The notes below the pieces were generated by a model that was given only the letters and a program-made list of their open reading frames with translations, ran no database searches and had not been told where the DNA came from. DNA of 64,000 nucleotides from the NCBI GenBank assembly GCA_016801885.1, contig JAFBJY010001471.1, positions 102,203 through 166,202 of the forward strand, in the 5' to 3' direction. Positions 1 through 12,000 of this stretch are shown here, one piece after another. The position numbers were made by a program, and so were the translations under genes. The DNA comes from Toxotes chatareus. Lineage: Eukaryota > Chordata > Actinopteri > Toxotidae. Positions within the stretch are counted from its first letter, which is position 1. The number at the start of each line of letters is the position of its first letter.

Positions 1-2600
1 GGAATAGGAAGGGGGGAATCAGAAAAGGAGGAGAAAGATACAAACCCTTGTTGGGTGGGGAGGAAGGCTTTGAGGCTGGATCAGACCAAGGACCTGGGGT
101 GGGGAGGGGTGTTGAGGAAAGCGGAGGGGTGGGGAAGGCGAGTGGGGGGCGAGAAGGCCAGGTAGAATTTTGATATATCGGGGGAATCTTTAGAATAGCC
201 TTGACGTAAGCTATTGAAGGGGGTGAAGTGGCTGTATGAAAGTCTTTGATATCTGAACAGATCTGAAAGAAAATGATTTGAGATTTGATGATGCTTTTAA
301 ATGTGTGTTTTGGGTGGTAACTCGATTTGTGAAGGAGAGCATGTGTGTCTGGTTTGAAGTAGATCTGTGTTAACAGTGTTTGTGTGTAGTGTTAGATGCG
401 AAAAAACGGGGTTCTAAAAAGTTGATATGTGTTGGATTTATTGTGTATTTAACTTTGATGGATGGATGATGGTTATTGAGGGATGTGGATGAAGTCAGGA
501 AATGTGGAGGGATGATGGGCAGATGCCAAAATATCACTAAAAACCTGAGGTAGAGTGTTGGTTGAAGGGGGCATTTTATGACTTCTGCTCCCTCGCTCAT
601 TACAGGTTAGAGGAGGCGAATCTCTGCCATGGCTATCCCATGTATCTATAAATAAAATTGGTTATTGAATAGAAAATCATTATTGGTTAGGCATAAATGA
701 ATGAGGTCAAGTAGTTCAGAGTGGACGGTTTTGGATCTGGGTTTCTGTTGAAAATGTTCGTATTGTTTGTAAACCAAGTTCTGTTCTATGTTTGTTATAA
801 GTTGTCAATGTCTATTGAACAGGGGGAGAACTGGGAGGGGACAGCCATGGGTCTGATTAGCTGTAAAGTGGTAAGTATCTTTGATATAGCTGGGGTGGTG
901 GTGGAGGGACCTAAAAAGGATCTATGTATTCAAATGTGGTATGTGGAACTATTGCAGTCTGAAACTATAGGTCTTCGGAGGAACCTCATTAAAGGGTCCA
1001 GGTCTCAGGTTCTTTGTGTATTTTGGTAAGTAGATAAAAGAAAGCAGGGACTTGGGTTATCTGGTCCGGGAGAAAATCTTTTGTTTGGCTTTAAATGAAT
1101 TTTTATTGTATAATGTGTGAATGATGTTCCTGAGTTGGTTTTGTGTATGTGGCTGAATGGTGTCCTCTAGTGGTTTATAGTAGGTGGGATTTGGGGTTAC
1201 GTTTGGTTCTAATAGAGTATTATGTCTGTCCATGATTATGACTTTGGATCCTTTATCTGCGGTTTGAGAATAATATTAGGATTGGAGATGATTTCGAAAG
1301 GGCCCTGCTTTCCCGGCCCGAGAGTTATCGGGATATCCCGGGGAAAGCGTTGCAGGGCCCTATTATCTGTTGAATAGTTTGGTGGTGAGTGGGTGGAGTT
1401 TGCTATGGTCTGGTTCCCAGTGGATGGATGTGTGAATAAGGAGGGTTGTCGATCAGGTTGGAGGTGGAAGTAGTCTATTATTTTAAAATGTCTAGGGAGT
1501 TAGTAGATCCTAGAAGTTCCTCGGTTCGAGATGTATGGGTCTGGAGTATGAGTTAGGGCCCCTCCCCAAGAGTTGGCGTTGAGGTGTAGAGAGAAAAGAG
1601 GGTGGCTAGGTTGAGAATATTTAAAGTGGAGTTCCCCCAGGTCCGGGGGGCTGATGTGTGGTGTGAGTGTGTTGTGAGAGGTCCGGGTTGGATTTGGTAT
1701 TTACTGAAAATTTACTGTGCCCAGCCAATTTTGAAAGATGAGACTTGCTGTGGTGGGTGTCCAGTGGATATTGTCCTTTTCTGTTGTGAAAGTGTCATGA
1801 GGATTTCAGTGAAGATGGGAGTATGTGATATGACATTGTTTATAAAGTGAGGTTATGTTTCTGGGTGGAGGTGAGGTTGGATGAGAAATTCATTATAGGA
1901 AAGTGAACTTACTTGTGGAAGAGGGTCTTGAGTTGTTTTAATGGAAGTTTTTTTGGGGTCCTGGTCTTTGTTTTTATTCTAATAGAAAGATGAGGATCTT
2001 GACATGGGGGTTGGGGGTTTCACAGATCTTGAGGAAGTGGTATGTTGGCTCGGGGTAACTGTCTATCTGGATCTGGGTGGGTGTATCCTGGGATGCGGTT
2101 TACTTTGAATCACAAAGGATGAGGATGGATTTTTGGTCTTAAGTGCCAGTCCTGGATTTTTTGGGGTGGGGCATGCAATATGGTAGTTGGGCGATAAAGG
2201 GGTCTGTCCAGGGCATGGGTAGCAAGGGGGGTGGAGGGGATAATAGTAGGGGTGGGAGGTGGTTGGGAAGGTTGACAGTTGGGATGGGAGGGGGGTGAGT
2301 GGGGTGGGGAAGAGAGGAAGGGACAAAAGAGCAGGGAAGGGTGAGGAGGGGAAGGTGGTTTTCAGGTTGATAGTGAGAGAGAGAGAGATGGAGGATGTGG
2401 TGGAGAAAGGTGGTAGTAGGAGTAATGTGTTGGGTTAGGGAGGGGTAGCTACCATATGATCAGAGGTCGATCGAGCAGCCGCCCCTGGTTTGATGGAAGG
2501 GCTCAGATGGGTCTTTGTGATGGGATCTTTGCCCTTCTATTTGCCCAACTTTTTGGGTTTGTTTTCTTTGGGTAGCTGCTCAGGTCGGACCCCCCGTTTC
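1..2600 (-). mobile_element. Degraded Penelope-like retroelement, copy 1 (left-truncated by the window)
   Basis: Reverse-strand translation, pieced across frames, gives reverse transcriptase fragments in the order expected for Penelope-like elements. ADKGSKVIIMD is encoded at about 1228-1262. NNHHPSIKVKYTINPTHINF, the stretch just after the catalytic box, lies at about 415-475. FKSIIKSQII followed by a QICSDIKDF-like stretch lies at about 245-300, then a degraded RGYSK/RYIK segment at 150-230. The GIY-YIG part would lie beyond position 1. Many frameshifts and stops make it non-functional. The plus strand is strikingly G/T-rich, as in copy 2 at 19.3-21.9 kb, and the two copies share recognisable blocks (for example 2060-2100 with 21810-21850). 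The right (5') boundary at about 2600 is a guess. Family assignment is by motif recognition only; orientation is well supported. Confidence 0.72.
1299..1361. repeat. GC-rich fold-back (hairpin) inside Penelope copy 1
   Basis: The ends AGGGCCCTGC (1299-1308) and GCAGGGCCCT (1352-1361) are perfect reverse complements. The stem extends with TTTCCC pairing to GGGAAA after a five-base bulge, and the loop contains further CCCG/CGGG pairing. The paralogous segment in copy 2 (about 20905-20945) lacks it, so it looks like a small insertion. Its very high GC contrasts with the surroundings. It may be a tiny non-autonomous DNA element; no clear target duplication is visible. Confidence 0.6.
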
Positions 2601-4375
2601 TATCTGAGGGAAAGAGAATCATGTCATCATATGAACGAAACATTGAGTGTGTACTGAAGTGACTTTTGGAGTTCTTCTTTTCTGTATGTATGGTGGTTGG
2701 GTGGTGAATCAGCTATTGTATGTATAGATGGTAAAGTGGATGAAATAGGAAGAATGGGGAGACAGGATTTTGGGGTGCTTAGTTATTTCTGCGTGGAGAA
2801 AGGTCCTTTCGGATTTTAATAGTTGAGGGTAGAGGTTGTTAGAGCTGTCCGGTTTGGCAGATTTGTTTTTATGGTGGGGGCAATGGGTCCTTTTGAATGG
2901 GTTTTAAACTGGTGGGAGGGAGGGTCTGGGATCAGTTACCTTCTCTTTGATGTAATCTTCTGTTGATTAGTTTGGGTTTCATGAAGTCTTGATGGACTGG
3001 GCAGGGTAATTTGGTTAAGTTCTTCATGGTGGTTGCGTGTGCCTTGATAGGGGTGGTGGGGACAGATGATTTGGGAGGGCGGATTTCTTCTTCTGGGAGG
3101 GTTGATAAGATGTTGTTCTGTTTGCTGATGTTGGAATGATGTTCTGGTTGTTGGGTGCTGGTGGTCTTCAGAAGTTGATGAATTTCTTATAGGTTGTCGT
3201 GACGTCTTTCCATCGTTCCTGGCCCAACCAGTGGCTATATCCAAGGCTATGGGTGTAAGATGTTATCTATTGTACTAATGATGTTTGTGAGTGGTCATGT
3301 AATATGGTGATTGTTTGGATCCAGGTTGTAGTATTGTGATGTATTTTTATTGGGTTTCTATTGTGGGTGTGGATGGTTGATGAAATCTAAAGGGTGTTAC
3401 TTGTCTTTTTTACCTGGGGGGAATGTTCTGGTGGTTAAGGCGGGCCATGATATGTTTGTGATGTATAGCCTATATCAATTTGAAATATTCTTGCTGGTTT
3501 GTCTGGTTATTGTTGGTTGCATGGTGAGTGTGGATTGTATGTTGTCTATGTTTTAAGGTTGTAAAATAAGTGTCATGAGTGGTTTGGTGTATTATTTGGG
3601 ACATGTGTGTATTGGGTGTATGACTGTGTGTGTGGGGGTGCTGGAGGAGCCATTTGAGTCCGCTCCTGTGTTTGACTTTACCTGAAAAGGGTTATACAGA
3701 GACATAAAAGTACTAATATATGGTGGAGGACTCTTCCCTTGGAAACTGGGATGAAGATATCTTACATAGATTGGTTCTTTAGTGGTGCGTGAGATTGGAC
3801 TTTGCCCCCGGATGCAGGTCCGGTGGTCATTGTTGAAACTTTTAGTAGATGTTGTTTTCTTTTGATAGTGAAGACTGCTTTAAATGGAGGCCCAGGAGGT
3901 AGTAGTGATTATCCAAAATGGAGGTCGGAATCAAAATGGAGTATATAGCGTTTGTAACAGCGTTGATTTGTCTTTAGTATCGTGGGTTGGGTTTTGGTTG
4001 GGGTTATCCTCGGGCGGACTTGCGAATTTCCGACATCTTGGACCATTTTAGATGTATGTAGGCGGGATGCTTGAGCTAATTTTGCGGTTAGCTAATTTTA
4101 GGCTCATCCTGCATTCCAAACAAAGACGGACTTGCCCTTGTAATGTTAAGGAACGCAGGTGTAGCTGTTTGTCTGAGGCCCAATTCCGGGTTACCTTTTC
4201 CCCAAATCCAAGCAAAAAGCACTCAGCACGGCGGAGGTGGCCTGGGGAGAGGCAAAGTTTTGAAAGCATGGAAGCCGTTTCCTGGGATTAAACCTCTGCG
4301 GTAAGCACCCCCAGGCGCATCCCAGATAAAGAGCCAATCCCGGGTAAGGTTCCTCTGGCCCCCCCATGATTCGGA
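2600..4375. other. G/T-rich DNA without a recognised gene
   Basis: The plus strand has strong G over C skew like the Penelope-like copies, and this may be the 5' remainder of copy 1 or its neighbour. Open frames are short and have no recognisable domains. No RNA gene or clear repeat period is seen. Confidence 0.5.
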
Positions 4376-4655
4376 TTTCCCAGGAAATGGACCTCCAGCA
4401 AGTGCCTCCGGGCGCTGCGCCCGGCACGGTGGCTCGACTGGGGTTAGGTTTAGGGCAAGGCGGGTAGGGTGCAGTTCGGGAATCGGACCTCATGCGCAAA
4501 TGCCCCAGACGACGCCACGAAAATGGCTGACTGAGGGTAGGTTAGGGTGAAGGGTGGGTAGTGTCACGTTCCCGGAATGGACCTTCCGCAAGTGCCTGGA
4601 GCTGGCCCGGCCGGTGGCTCGACTGGGGGTTAGGTTTAGGGCCGGCGGGTAGTCC
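4375..4655. repeat. Degenerate short satellite units (family shared with 25.6-29.2 kb)
   Basis: Two to three diverged units each carry, in order: a GGGTTAGGTTTAGG-like stretch, a GGTGGGTAG stretch, a TTCCCGGAATGGACCT-like stretch, CGCAAGTGCCT and CTCGACTG. The same ordered blocks recur many times at 25.6-29.2 kb, so these are outlying members of that family. No coding signal. Confidence 0.65.
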
Positions 4656-5350
4656 GCCTCTGGAGGTCCAGGGGCCTTTGGCAGGATGTCATGCCTGGGA
4701 TCAGGCACCCATCCCTGCAAAGTCCCCAGCACGGTCCCCCCGGATCCAGGAGCTCCATGGAGAAACTTTGTGCGTAAAAAGCTCCTGCACGTTTCCTCTG
4801 TAGACACTTTGTGCATAAAAGGCTCCTGCACGGTCCCCCTGGATCCTGGAGCTGCATGCAGACACTTTGTGCATAAAAAGCTCCTGCTTGGTTCCTCTGT
4901 AGACACTTTGTGTGTAAAAAGCTCCTGCATGTTTCCTCTGTAGACACTTTGTGCGTAGAAAGCTCCTTCATGTTTCCTCTGTAGACACTTTGTGCATAAA
5001 AGGCTCCTGCACGGTCCCCCTGGATCCTGGAGCTGCATGCAGACACTTTGTGCATAAAAAGCTCCTGCTTGGTTCCTCTGTAGACACTTTGTGTGTAAAA
5101 AGCTCCTGCATGTTTCCTCTGTAGACACTTTGTGCGTAAAAGGCTCCTGCACGGTCCCCCTGGATCCTGGAGCTGCATGCAGACACTTTGTGCATAAAAA
5201 GCTCCTGCTTGGTTCCTCTGTAGACACTTTGTGTGTAAAAAGCTCCTGCATGTTTCCTCTGTAGACACTTTGTGCGTAAAAAGCTCCTTCATGTTTCCTC
5301 TGTAGACACTTTGTGCATAAAAGGCTCCTGCACGGTCCCTCTGGAAGTCC
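4655..5350. repeat. Tandem array with 41-bp and 58-bp monomers in higher-order units
   Basis: The anchor TAGACACTTTGTG recurs at 4801, 4900, 4941, 4982, 5122 and 5303, among others. Adjacent anchors are 41 bp apart, or 58 bp when the monomer carries an extra GGATCCTGGAGCTGCATG segment. The 58-bp monomer starts at 4801, 4982, 5122 and 5303, giving higher-order periods of 181, 140 and 181 bp (58+41+41+41 or 58+41+41). The array is bracketed by AGGGGCCTTTGGCAG at about 4670 and 5350. Long minus-strand frames of about 250 codons exist here only because the repeat lacks stops. Confidence 0.9.
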
Positions 5351-7660
5351 AGGGGCCTTTGGCAGATGGGACTTAAATTTCCAAGGACACTATGGCACAA
5401 ATAGATGCAAATCCAAGTCCATAATAGACAGTTGAAATGGCATAGACTGAAATATGGAGAAACTTTTTGCCTTCATCTGCTCCTTGACTACATATATGAG
5501 AAGACTAATGGCACTCCTGTCTACTCTTCAGGCCTTTCAGGCAGACCATATCCTGGCTCTATCTCCTTTTGTTTCAAGAAAGTTGGGTCAGGAGGCGGCC
5601 ACACCCACCTGGGCCTGAAATATGTGGTAGAACTCTTGAGGGTTTCCGGCAGTGTCTGAATTGGATCGGTGCTTCCCTTATGGAGATATAGTCCTGGAAA
5701 ACTGCTCAGATTCCTTCCCTGCTGAGGCCTGCTGAAATCAGGAGCTGCTCAGGGCTGGAAAATAAGTTTGATCTACGGGTCTGATTTCACAGGTTATACA
5801 GATCTCCCGAGCCAGGAACTGTGACTCCAGGTCTCTAGCCCCATTTTGGAATTCGGCCTTCCCCCGTTTCACAGGTCAAGGTCACCTTAACCTTCTTCGG
5901 CTCCCATTAGCCTCGCCGGGCTGGGACCTCAACCCTTCTGGCTTAAAGCCAGCAACCCCGATAGCTTCTCAAGTTTTGTCCATCTGGTCCTTGGGGAAGG
6001 TCTCAAATGGGGCTTAAATTTCCAAGGACACTATAGCATAAATGTGCAAATCGAATCCATAGATAGAACAGTTGAAAAGGCATGACAAATATGGAGGAAC
6101 TTTTTGCCTTTCATCTGCTCCTTGACTCATATATGAGAAGACTAATGGCACTCCCGTCTACTCTTCCGGGCCTTTCCCGGCAGACCATATTCTGTGGCTT
6201 CCCCCTTTTGTTTCAAAGTTGGGTCAGGGCGCCACAACCTGGGCCTGACATATTTGGGAGAACTTCTGGGAAACTTTCCGACAGTGTCTTGAATTAAACG
6301 ATCGGTGCTTCCCCTTTTGGAGATATAGTCCTGAGAATAACTCTCAGATTCCTGTCCTCTGAGGCCTGCTGAAATCAGCAGCTGCTCCCGAGGCTGGAAA
6401 ATAAGTTTGATTTTGGTCTGATTTTCACAAGGTTATACTGATACCTCTGAGCTTTCAGGAACTGTGACTCCCCGGTCTCTAGCCCCAGCATTTTGGAATT
6501 CGCCTTCCTCGTTTCACAGGTCAAAAAGGGCACCTTAACCTTCTTTGCGGCTCCCATTTAGCCATACAGCGGCTAGGGACCTGCAACCACTTCTGGCTAA
6601 AACCAGCAACCCCCGAACTGCTCTTAAGTTTGTCCATCTGGTCCGCGGAAGGGTCTCAAATGGGACTGTAATTTACAAGGACACTTTGCACAAAAAGATG
6701 CAAATCCATAGTCCATAGATAGACAGTTGAAATGGCATAGACTGAAATATGGAGGGAAAATTTTGCCTTCTTGGCTCCTTGACTACATATATGAGGGAAA
6801 ACTAATGGCACTCCCTATCTACTCTTCGGCCTTTCAGGCAGACCATATCCTGTGGCTCTATCTGCTTTTTTTTTCAAAGTTGGGTCAGGGCGGCCACACC
6901 CACCTGGGCCCTGACATGTGTAGAACTCTCTGAGGCTTTCCCAACAAATTCTTGAATTGTCGATCGGGGCTTCCCTATGGAATTAGTCCTGAAAAACTGC
7001 TCAGATTCCTGTCCCCGCTGGGGCCTGCTGAAATCAGCGCTGCTCAGAGCTGGAAAATAAAGTTTGATCTACGGGTCTGATTTTCACATAGGTTTTACTG
7101 ATACCCCTGAGCTTTCCCGGAACTGACTCCCAGGTCTCTAGCCCCAGCATTTTGGAATTACGGGCCCTTCCTCGTTTCACAGGTCAAAGGTCACCTTAAC
7201 CCTTTTTTACGGCTCCCATTTAGCCATACAGCCGAGGGACCTGCAACCACTTCTGGTTTAAAGCCACAACCCCGATAGCTGCTTCTAAATTTTGTCCATC
7301 TGGTCCCGCGGAAGGGTTCAAATGGGACTGTAAATTTCACAAGGACACTATGGCATAAATAGATGCAAATCCGAAGTCCATAGATAGACAGTTGAAATAG
7401 ATAGACTGAAATATGGAGGAACTTTTTGCCTTTCACGGCTCCTGACTACATATATGAGAAGACTAATGGCACTCCTGCCATCTACTCTTCCGAGCCCCTT
7501 TTAGGCAGACCATATCCTGTGGCTCTATCTCCTTTGTTTTCAAAGTTGGGTCAGGGCGGCCCCCCACCTGGACCTGACATATGTGGTAGAACTGTCTGAG
7601 AGCTTTCCGACAGTGTCTTTAATTAGTCAATGGGTGCTTCCATTAAAAAAGATATAAGCG
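5350..7660. repeat. Tandem repeat, unit about 650 bp, ~3.5 copies
   Basis: The junction sequence around AAGGACACTATGGCA recurs near 5380, 6025, 6678 and 7340, spacing about 645-665 bp. Each copy contains the same ordered blocks: ACATATATGAGAAGACTAAT, CAGGCAGACCATATCCTG, TTGGGTCAGG, GAGATATAGTCCTG, GAAATCAG and TTTGTCCATCTGGTCC. Copies differ by substitutions and many small indels, often in homopolymers. No frame is conserved between copies, so it is read as non-coding satellite. Confidence 0.9.
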
Positions 7661-8200
7661 CTAACGAGGTGAAAATCACAAAATTTTTCCCCCTACCTCG
7701 GACAGGAAGGGATGGAGCTTTGGGTTTAAAGGCTTGTGGAGCTGCTCAAAGAGACCTTTCCGTCCCATGCCTGCTTGTGGGTCCTCTGACCAGTATGGCC
7801 AAGTGGTGAGTTTCACATATTAGCAGGGGTTTCCTGAAAGGCTTCAAATCCACAGGCCTGGCTGCAGTGAAAAATGCATCAGTGCCAGAATATGGAACCC
7901 CGGGCCTGGTTTTGACATATGTTACAGAGCTACGTGACTGAATTCAGGAGAGGGCTCCCATGTTTTCCCCCGCCTTGACTTTCCAAGTTATGGTCTTCCA
8001 AAGGGTTAGGGCAAAGGTCCTGTGGACAGCAGGGGTTTGCATATCTGGGGGCCCATTCAGCCATACAGTGGATAGAGACCTACAGCCTTTTGGTGTGACT
8101 CCCGGCATCCCTCTGATGTAGTTGTTAATTTGGTCCCGCTGGCCCCAAGGGGAAGGGGCCTCAAAGGGGCCCCAAAGGCAGAAAGGGGTCGTCTGTTTTT
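7660..8200. repeat. Diverged terminal unit of the ~650-bp repeat
   Basis: This block keeps weak versions of the 650-bp unit landmarks (an AGCCATACAG stretch, GGTCCCGCTGG, and CTCAAAGGGG at the end) but contains new sequence. It separates the ~650-bp array from the ~1.1-kb array that follows. Assignment is tentative. Confidence 0.45.
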
Positions 8201-8469
8201 TTGTAGATGAGATTATGGAAACACATGATGTAAGAAGATGAGAATGTGGAAGGCATTCAAACTCATCTCCTGAAGTAGGTGAGGAAAGAGAATGCTGAGG
8301 ACACTTTGCGTTCCTTTAAAAGGCCTGTCAGGTGCAACCGTCCTGTGTCTGTCTCCCTCTGTTGCAGAGTTTGAGCCTAACCCATAGTTGTAATACAAAA
8401 CAGAGCACGAAGCCAAAGTTGTTCTTGATTTGATTATTTCATTACAGTTGGGCAAAAATTTAATCTACA

Positions 8470-11400
8470 ATTTATCTGGCATTTGGGAAATAAAACAGTA
8501 ATTTAGAAATGGTAATTTGACAACATCTCAAAATGGCGCAAATGCTCCAGAAAGGGCCAGAGGCCTGTGACTGATGTTAAACTGACCTCATTGCTTTAAT
8601 TTCTGTTTTGCCTTCAAAGGTTTACTTCAAATCCCCATCCTTACGTTGACATAGAGGAATGTAAATTTCCAAATTCAATCTATGGCGTGGTCCTAGATGA
8701 ATTTAGAATTTCAAATCTAATCTATGCGTGGTCTGTAGATGAGAATTTGAATTAAACCTTTTGAGCAAAATTAAACCTTTGAAACAAAACAGCATGGTAA
8801 AGCCTGAAGGCAACTCAACATGACCCACAAGACTCTGTGTGACCTTATAATATGTCTTATAAAACATTTTAACTCTTTCCTTTTCATAGCCCTCATTCAT
8901 TTCCTATGGGGGAAAAATTAGAATCCTCTTTGAAGGAAAACCCGGTAAAAGGGATTGTCCTCAACTCAACTGACCCACAAAGTGTGACAATCTGAGTGTT
9001 TTCTTGCCCTTTGATGACATTTTATTCCTTTCCAACTTGTGACTATTCATTCCAGGGACAAAAAACGAACTGCTTTTGAACATATAACAGCATGTAAGTT
9101 TAAGTTGAATTCTTTCTTAATCCCTCAAGCTAGGGGAAAATTTCTCTGCATTTACCCACTCGTGAGGGGAACACACAAACATGCACATGCACTAGAGAGA
9201 TTTTGGCAGGGCCTGCCAAGTGAGGGCACCCTGGGGCTGGGGGATTTGCTTTTCAGGGGACTACGGGCCATGGTGCATGAGCCCGGATGCATCCTTTACC
9301 ACCACCCATATCCATTAGTGTATCCTGTGCTTGTTAGAATCGCAATGCTCAATCTCTGGGGGTCCAAAGTCAAAGCCACCGCCTTAACTTGGGTGGGGCC
9401 CTGTAAATGAAGGTTAATGAATGTGAAATAAAAAAAGACACAAAAAGTGTCAAAGAGGCTGGGGGCATCAGATGGAGTTGACCTCGTGCCTTTACCATGC
9501 TGTTTTGCCTCCCAAAAGCAGACTTAAATTTGGTCCCCATATGAATGAATGAGGTTGGGAAAAAGGAAGGCGTGAAATGTCCTCAAAGTGAACAAAGCTA
9601 GAAAAGGGCACACAGAGGTTAGACGTTGATGTTGAGCTGACCTCTTTCTTTCCATGCTGTTTTTCAAAAGGTTACTTTCCCAAATTCCCATCTATACTTA
9701 AGGTAAGGAATTGAATTTCCAAATTCTAATCTATAGCGTGGGCCCTGATGGAATTTGGAATTTCCAAATCTAATCATAGCGTGGTCCGTAGATGAGAATT
9801 TGATTCCAAATTCTAATCTATGCGTGGTCTGTAGATGAAATTTGGAAATGTAAACTTTTATTTAAAGGCAAAATTAACCTTTTGAAGACAAAACACATGA
9901 TAAAGCCATGAAGCAACTCAACATGACCCCCGACTCTGGTGACCTTATGAGTGTTATGTCTTATAAAGACATTTTAACTCCTTCCCTTTTTATAGCCTCA
10001 TTCATTCCCATGGGGGGAAAAAATTGAATCCCTCTTTTGAAAAAAAAGCCCGGTAAGGCATTGTCTCAACTCAACATGACCCCCAAGATTCTGTGTGACA
10101 ATCTGGTGTTTTCTTGCCCTTTGTGACATTTTTTTTCCTTCCAACTTTGACTCATTCTTCCTATAGGGGGCAAAACTGGAAGACTGCTTTTGAACATATA
10201 ACAGCTGATAAGTTTAAGTTGAATTCTTTTTTAATCCCTCAAGCTAGGAAATTTTCTCTGCATTTACCCACATCAGGTGAACAACACACACAAGCATGCA
10301 CATGCACTAGAGAGGCTGTGGAGGGCCTGCTGATGAGGCACCCTGGGGCTGGGGTAGATTGGTGCCTTTTCAGGGTACCAGCCAGTCTGAGAGGCGGAGG
10401 GTGCATCTCCTTACCCCCACCCATATCCATTGTTTGTATCCACTGTGCTTGGGTTGAGGGAATCGAACCGGGAATGCCCAATCTCTGGGGTCAAGTCCAA
10501 AGCCTCACTAACTTGCTGACATGTAATGAAGGTTAATGAATGGAAATAACAAGACACAAAAAGTGTCAAAAGGCTGGTGGCATCAGATGGGTTGACCTCG
10601 TGCCTTTACCATGTATTTGCCTCCAAATCAGACTTCAAGTTTGGTCCCATATGAATGAATGAGGGGTTTGGGAAAAAGGAAGGTGCAAATGTCCTCAAAA
10701 TGGCAAAAATGCTCAGAAGGTCCACAGAGGCCTGTGACGTGATGTTGAGCTGACCTCATTGCTTTACCATGCTGTTTTGCCTTCAAAGGTTCCCAAATCA
10801 TCTATGCGTTGCCATAGATGAGAAAGTAATTTCAAATTCTAATCTATGGCGTGGGCCCTGAAAGAGAATTTGAATTTCAATCTAATCTATAGCGTGGTCC
10901 GTAGATAGAAATTTAATTTCAATTCTAATCTATAGTGGTCTATGAATGAGAATTTGAATAACCTGTTTAAAGGCAAAATTAAGCCTTTTGAAACAAAACA
11001 CATGGTGAAAGGAAACTCAACATGACCCCAAGACTCTGTGTGCTTATAAGTGTTATAATCTTATAAAGACATTTTAACTCCTTCCTTTTCCATAACCCTC
11101 ATTCATTTCCTATGGGGAAAAATTTGAATCCTCTTTTTAAGGCAAAACACCCGTAAAGGCATTGTCTCAACTCATGACCCCACAGATTCTGTGTGACAAT
11201 CTGAGGTATTTCTGCCCTTTGATGACATTTTATTCCTTCCAACTTGTGACTCATTCATTTTCCCATAGGACAAAACTGGAGCTGCTTTTGAATATAACAG
11301 CTGATAAGTTTAAGTTGAATTTTTCTTAATCCTAAGCTGGAAATTTTCTGCATTTTACCCACATCAGGGGAACGAACACACACAAGCATGCACATGCCCC

Positions 11401-12000
11401 TAGAGAGAGGCTGTGCGGGCCTGCCAGTGAGGCACCCTGGGAGCTGGATGATTGGTGCCTTTTTTAGGGTACCCGGCCATGTGCAGAGTGGAGGTGCATT
11501 CCTTCACCACCACCTATATCATGTGTGTATCCCACTTGCTTGGTTAAGTGGGCAGCAATGCCAATCTCTAGGGGTCAAGTCCAAAGCACACGCCTTTCTT
11601 TGACATGTAATGAAGGTTAATGGATTAAATAACAAAGACACAAAAGTGTCAAAGGGCTGGTGGCATCAGATGGAGTTGACTCATGCCTTTACCATGCTGT
11701 TTTGCTCCAAATGAGACTTCAGTTTTGGTCCCCATATGAATGAATGAGGGTTGGAAAATGGAAAACGTGCAAATGTCCTCAAGTGCAACAAAAGCTCAAG
11801 AAGGTCCACAGAGGCCTGTGGCGTGATGTTGAGCTGACCCGTTCTTTACCATGCTGTTTTTCTTCAAAGGGTTTTCTTTAAATCCCCATCTATACGTTGG
11901 CCATAGATGAGAATGTAATTTCAAATTCTAATCTAGCGTGGTCCGAATGAATTTAAATTCCAATTAATCTATGGCGGAGTCCTAGATGAAAATTTGGAAT
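8470..12000. repeat. Tandem repeat, unit about 1.1 kb, ~3.3 copies
   Basis: The landmark CCTCAAAATGGC followed by an AATGCTCAGAAGG-like stretch recurs near 8525, 9575, 10690 and 11770, spacing about 1.05-1.1 kb. Each unit has a cluster of ~45-bp sub-repeats (a TTTCCAAATTCTAATCTAT / GCGTGGTCCGTAGATGAG pattern) at 8640-8750, 9700-9850, 10800-10950 and 11880-12000. It also has a central block with GAACACACACAAGCATGCAC and a pair of adjacent ~155-bp subunits containing TTTACCATGCTGTTTTGCCT. Frames of up to 140 codons occur but are not conserved between copies. Confidence 0.9.

Noticed and set aside
4490..5400. Two overlapping ~250-codon minus frames with repeated FTHKVSTEE-like peptides
   Set aside because: They are stop-free readings of the 41/58-bp tandem repeat. 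The period is not a multiple of three, so every frame cycles through the same peptides; there is no start context or conservation.
9039..10536. 123- and 140-codon plus frames in the 1.1-kb repeat
   Set aside because: The frames are not preserved between repeat copies (compare 11388-11603) and have no domain; treated as chance.
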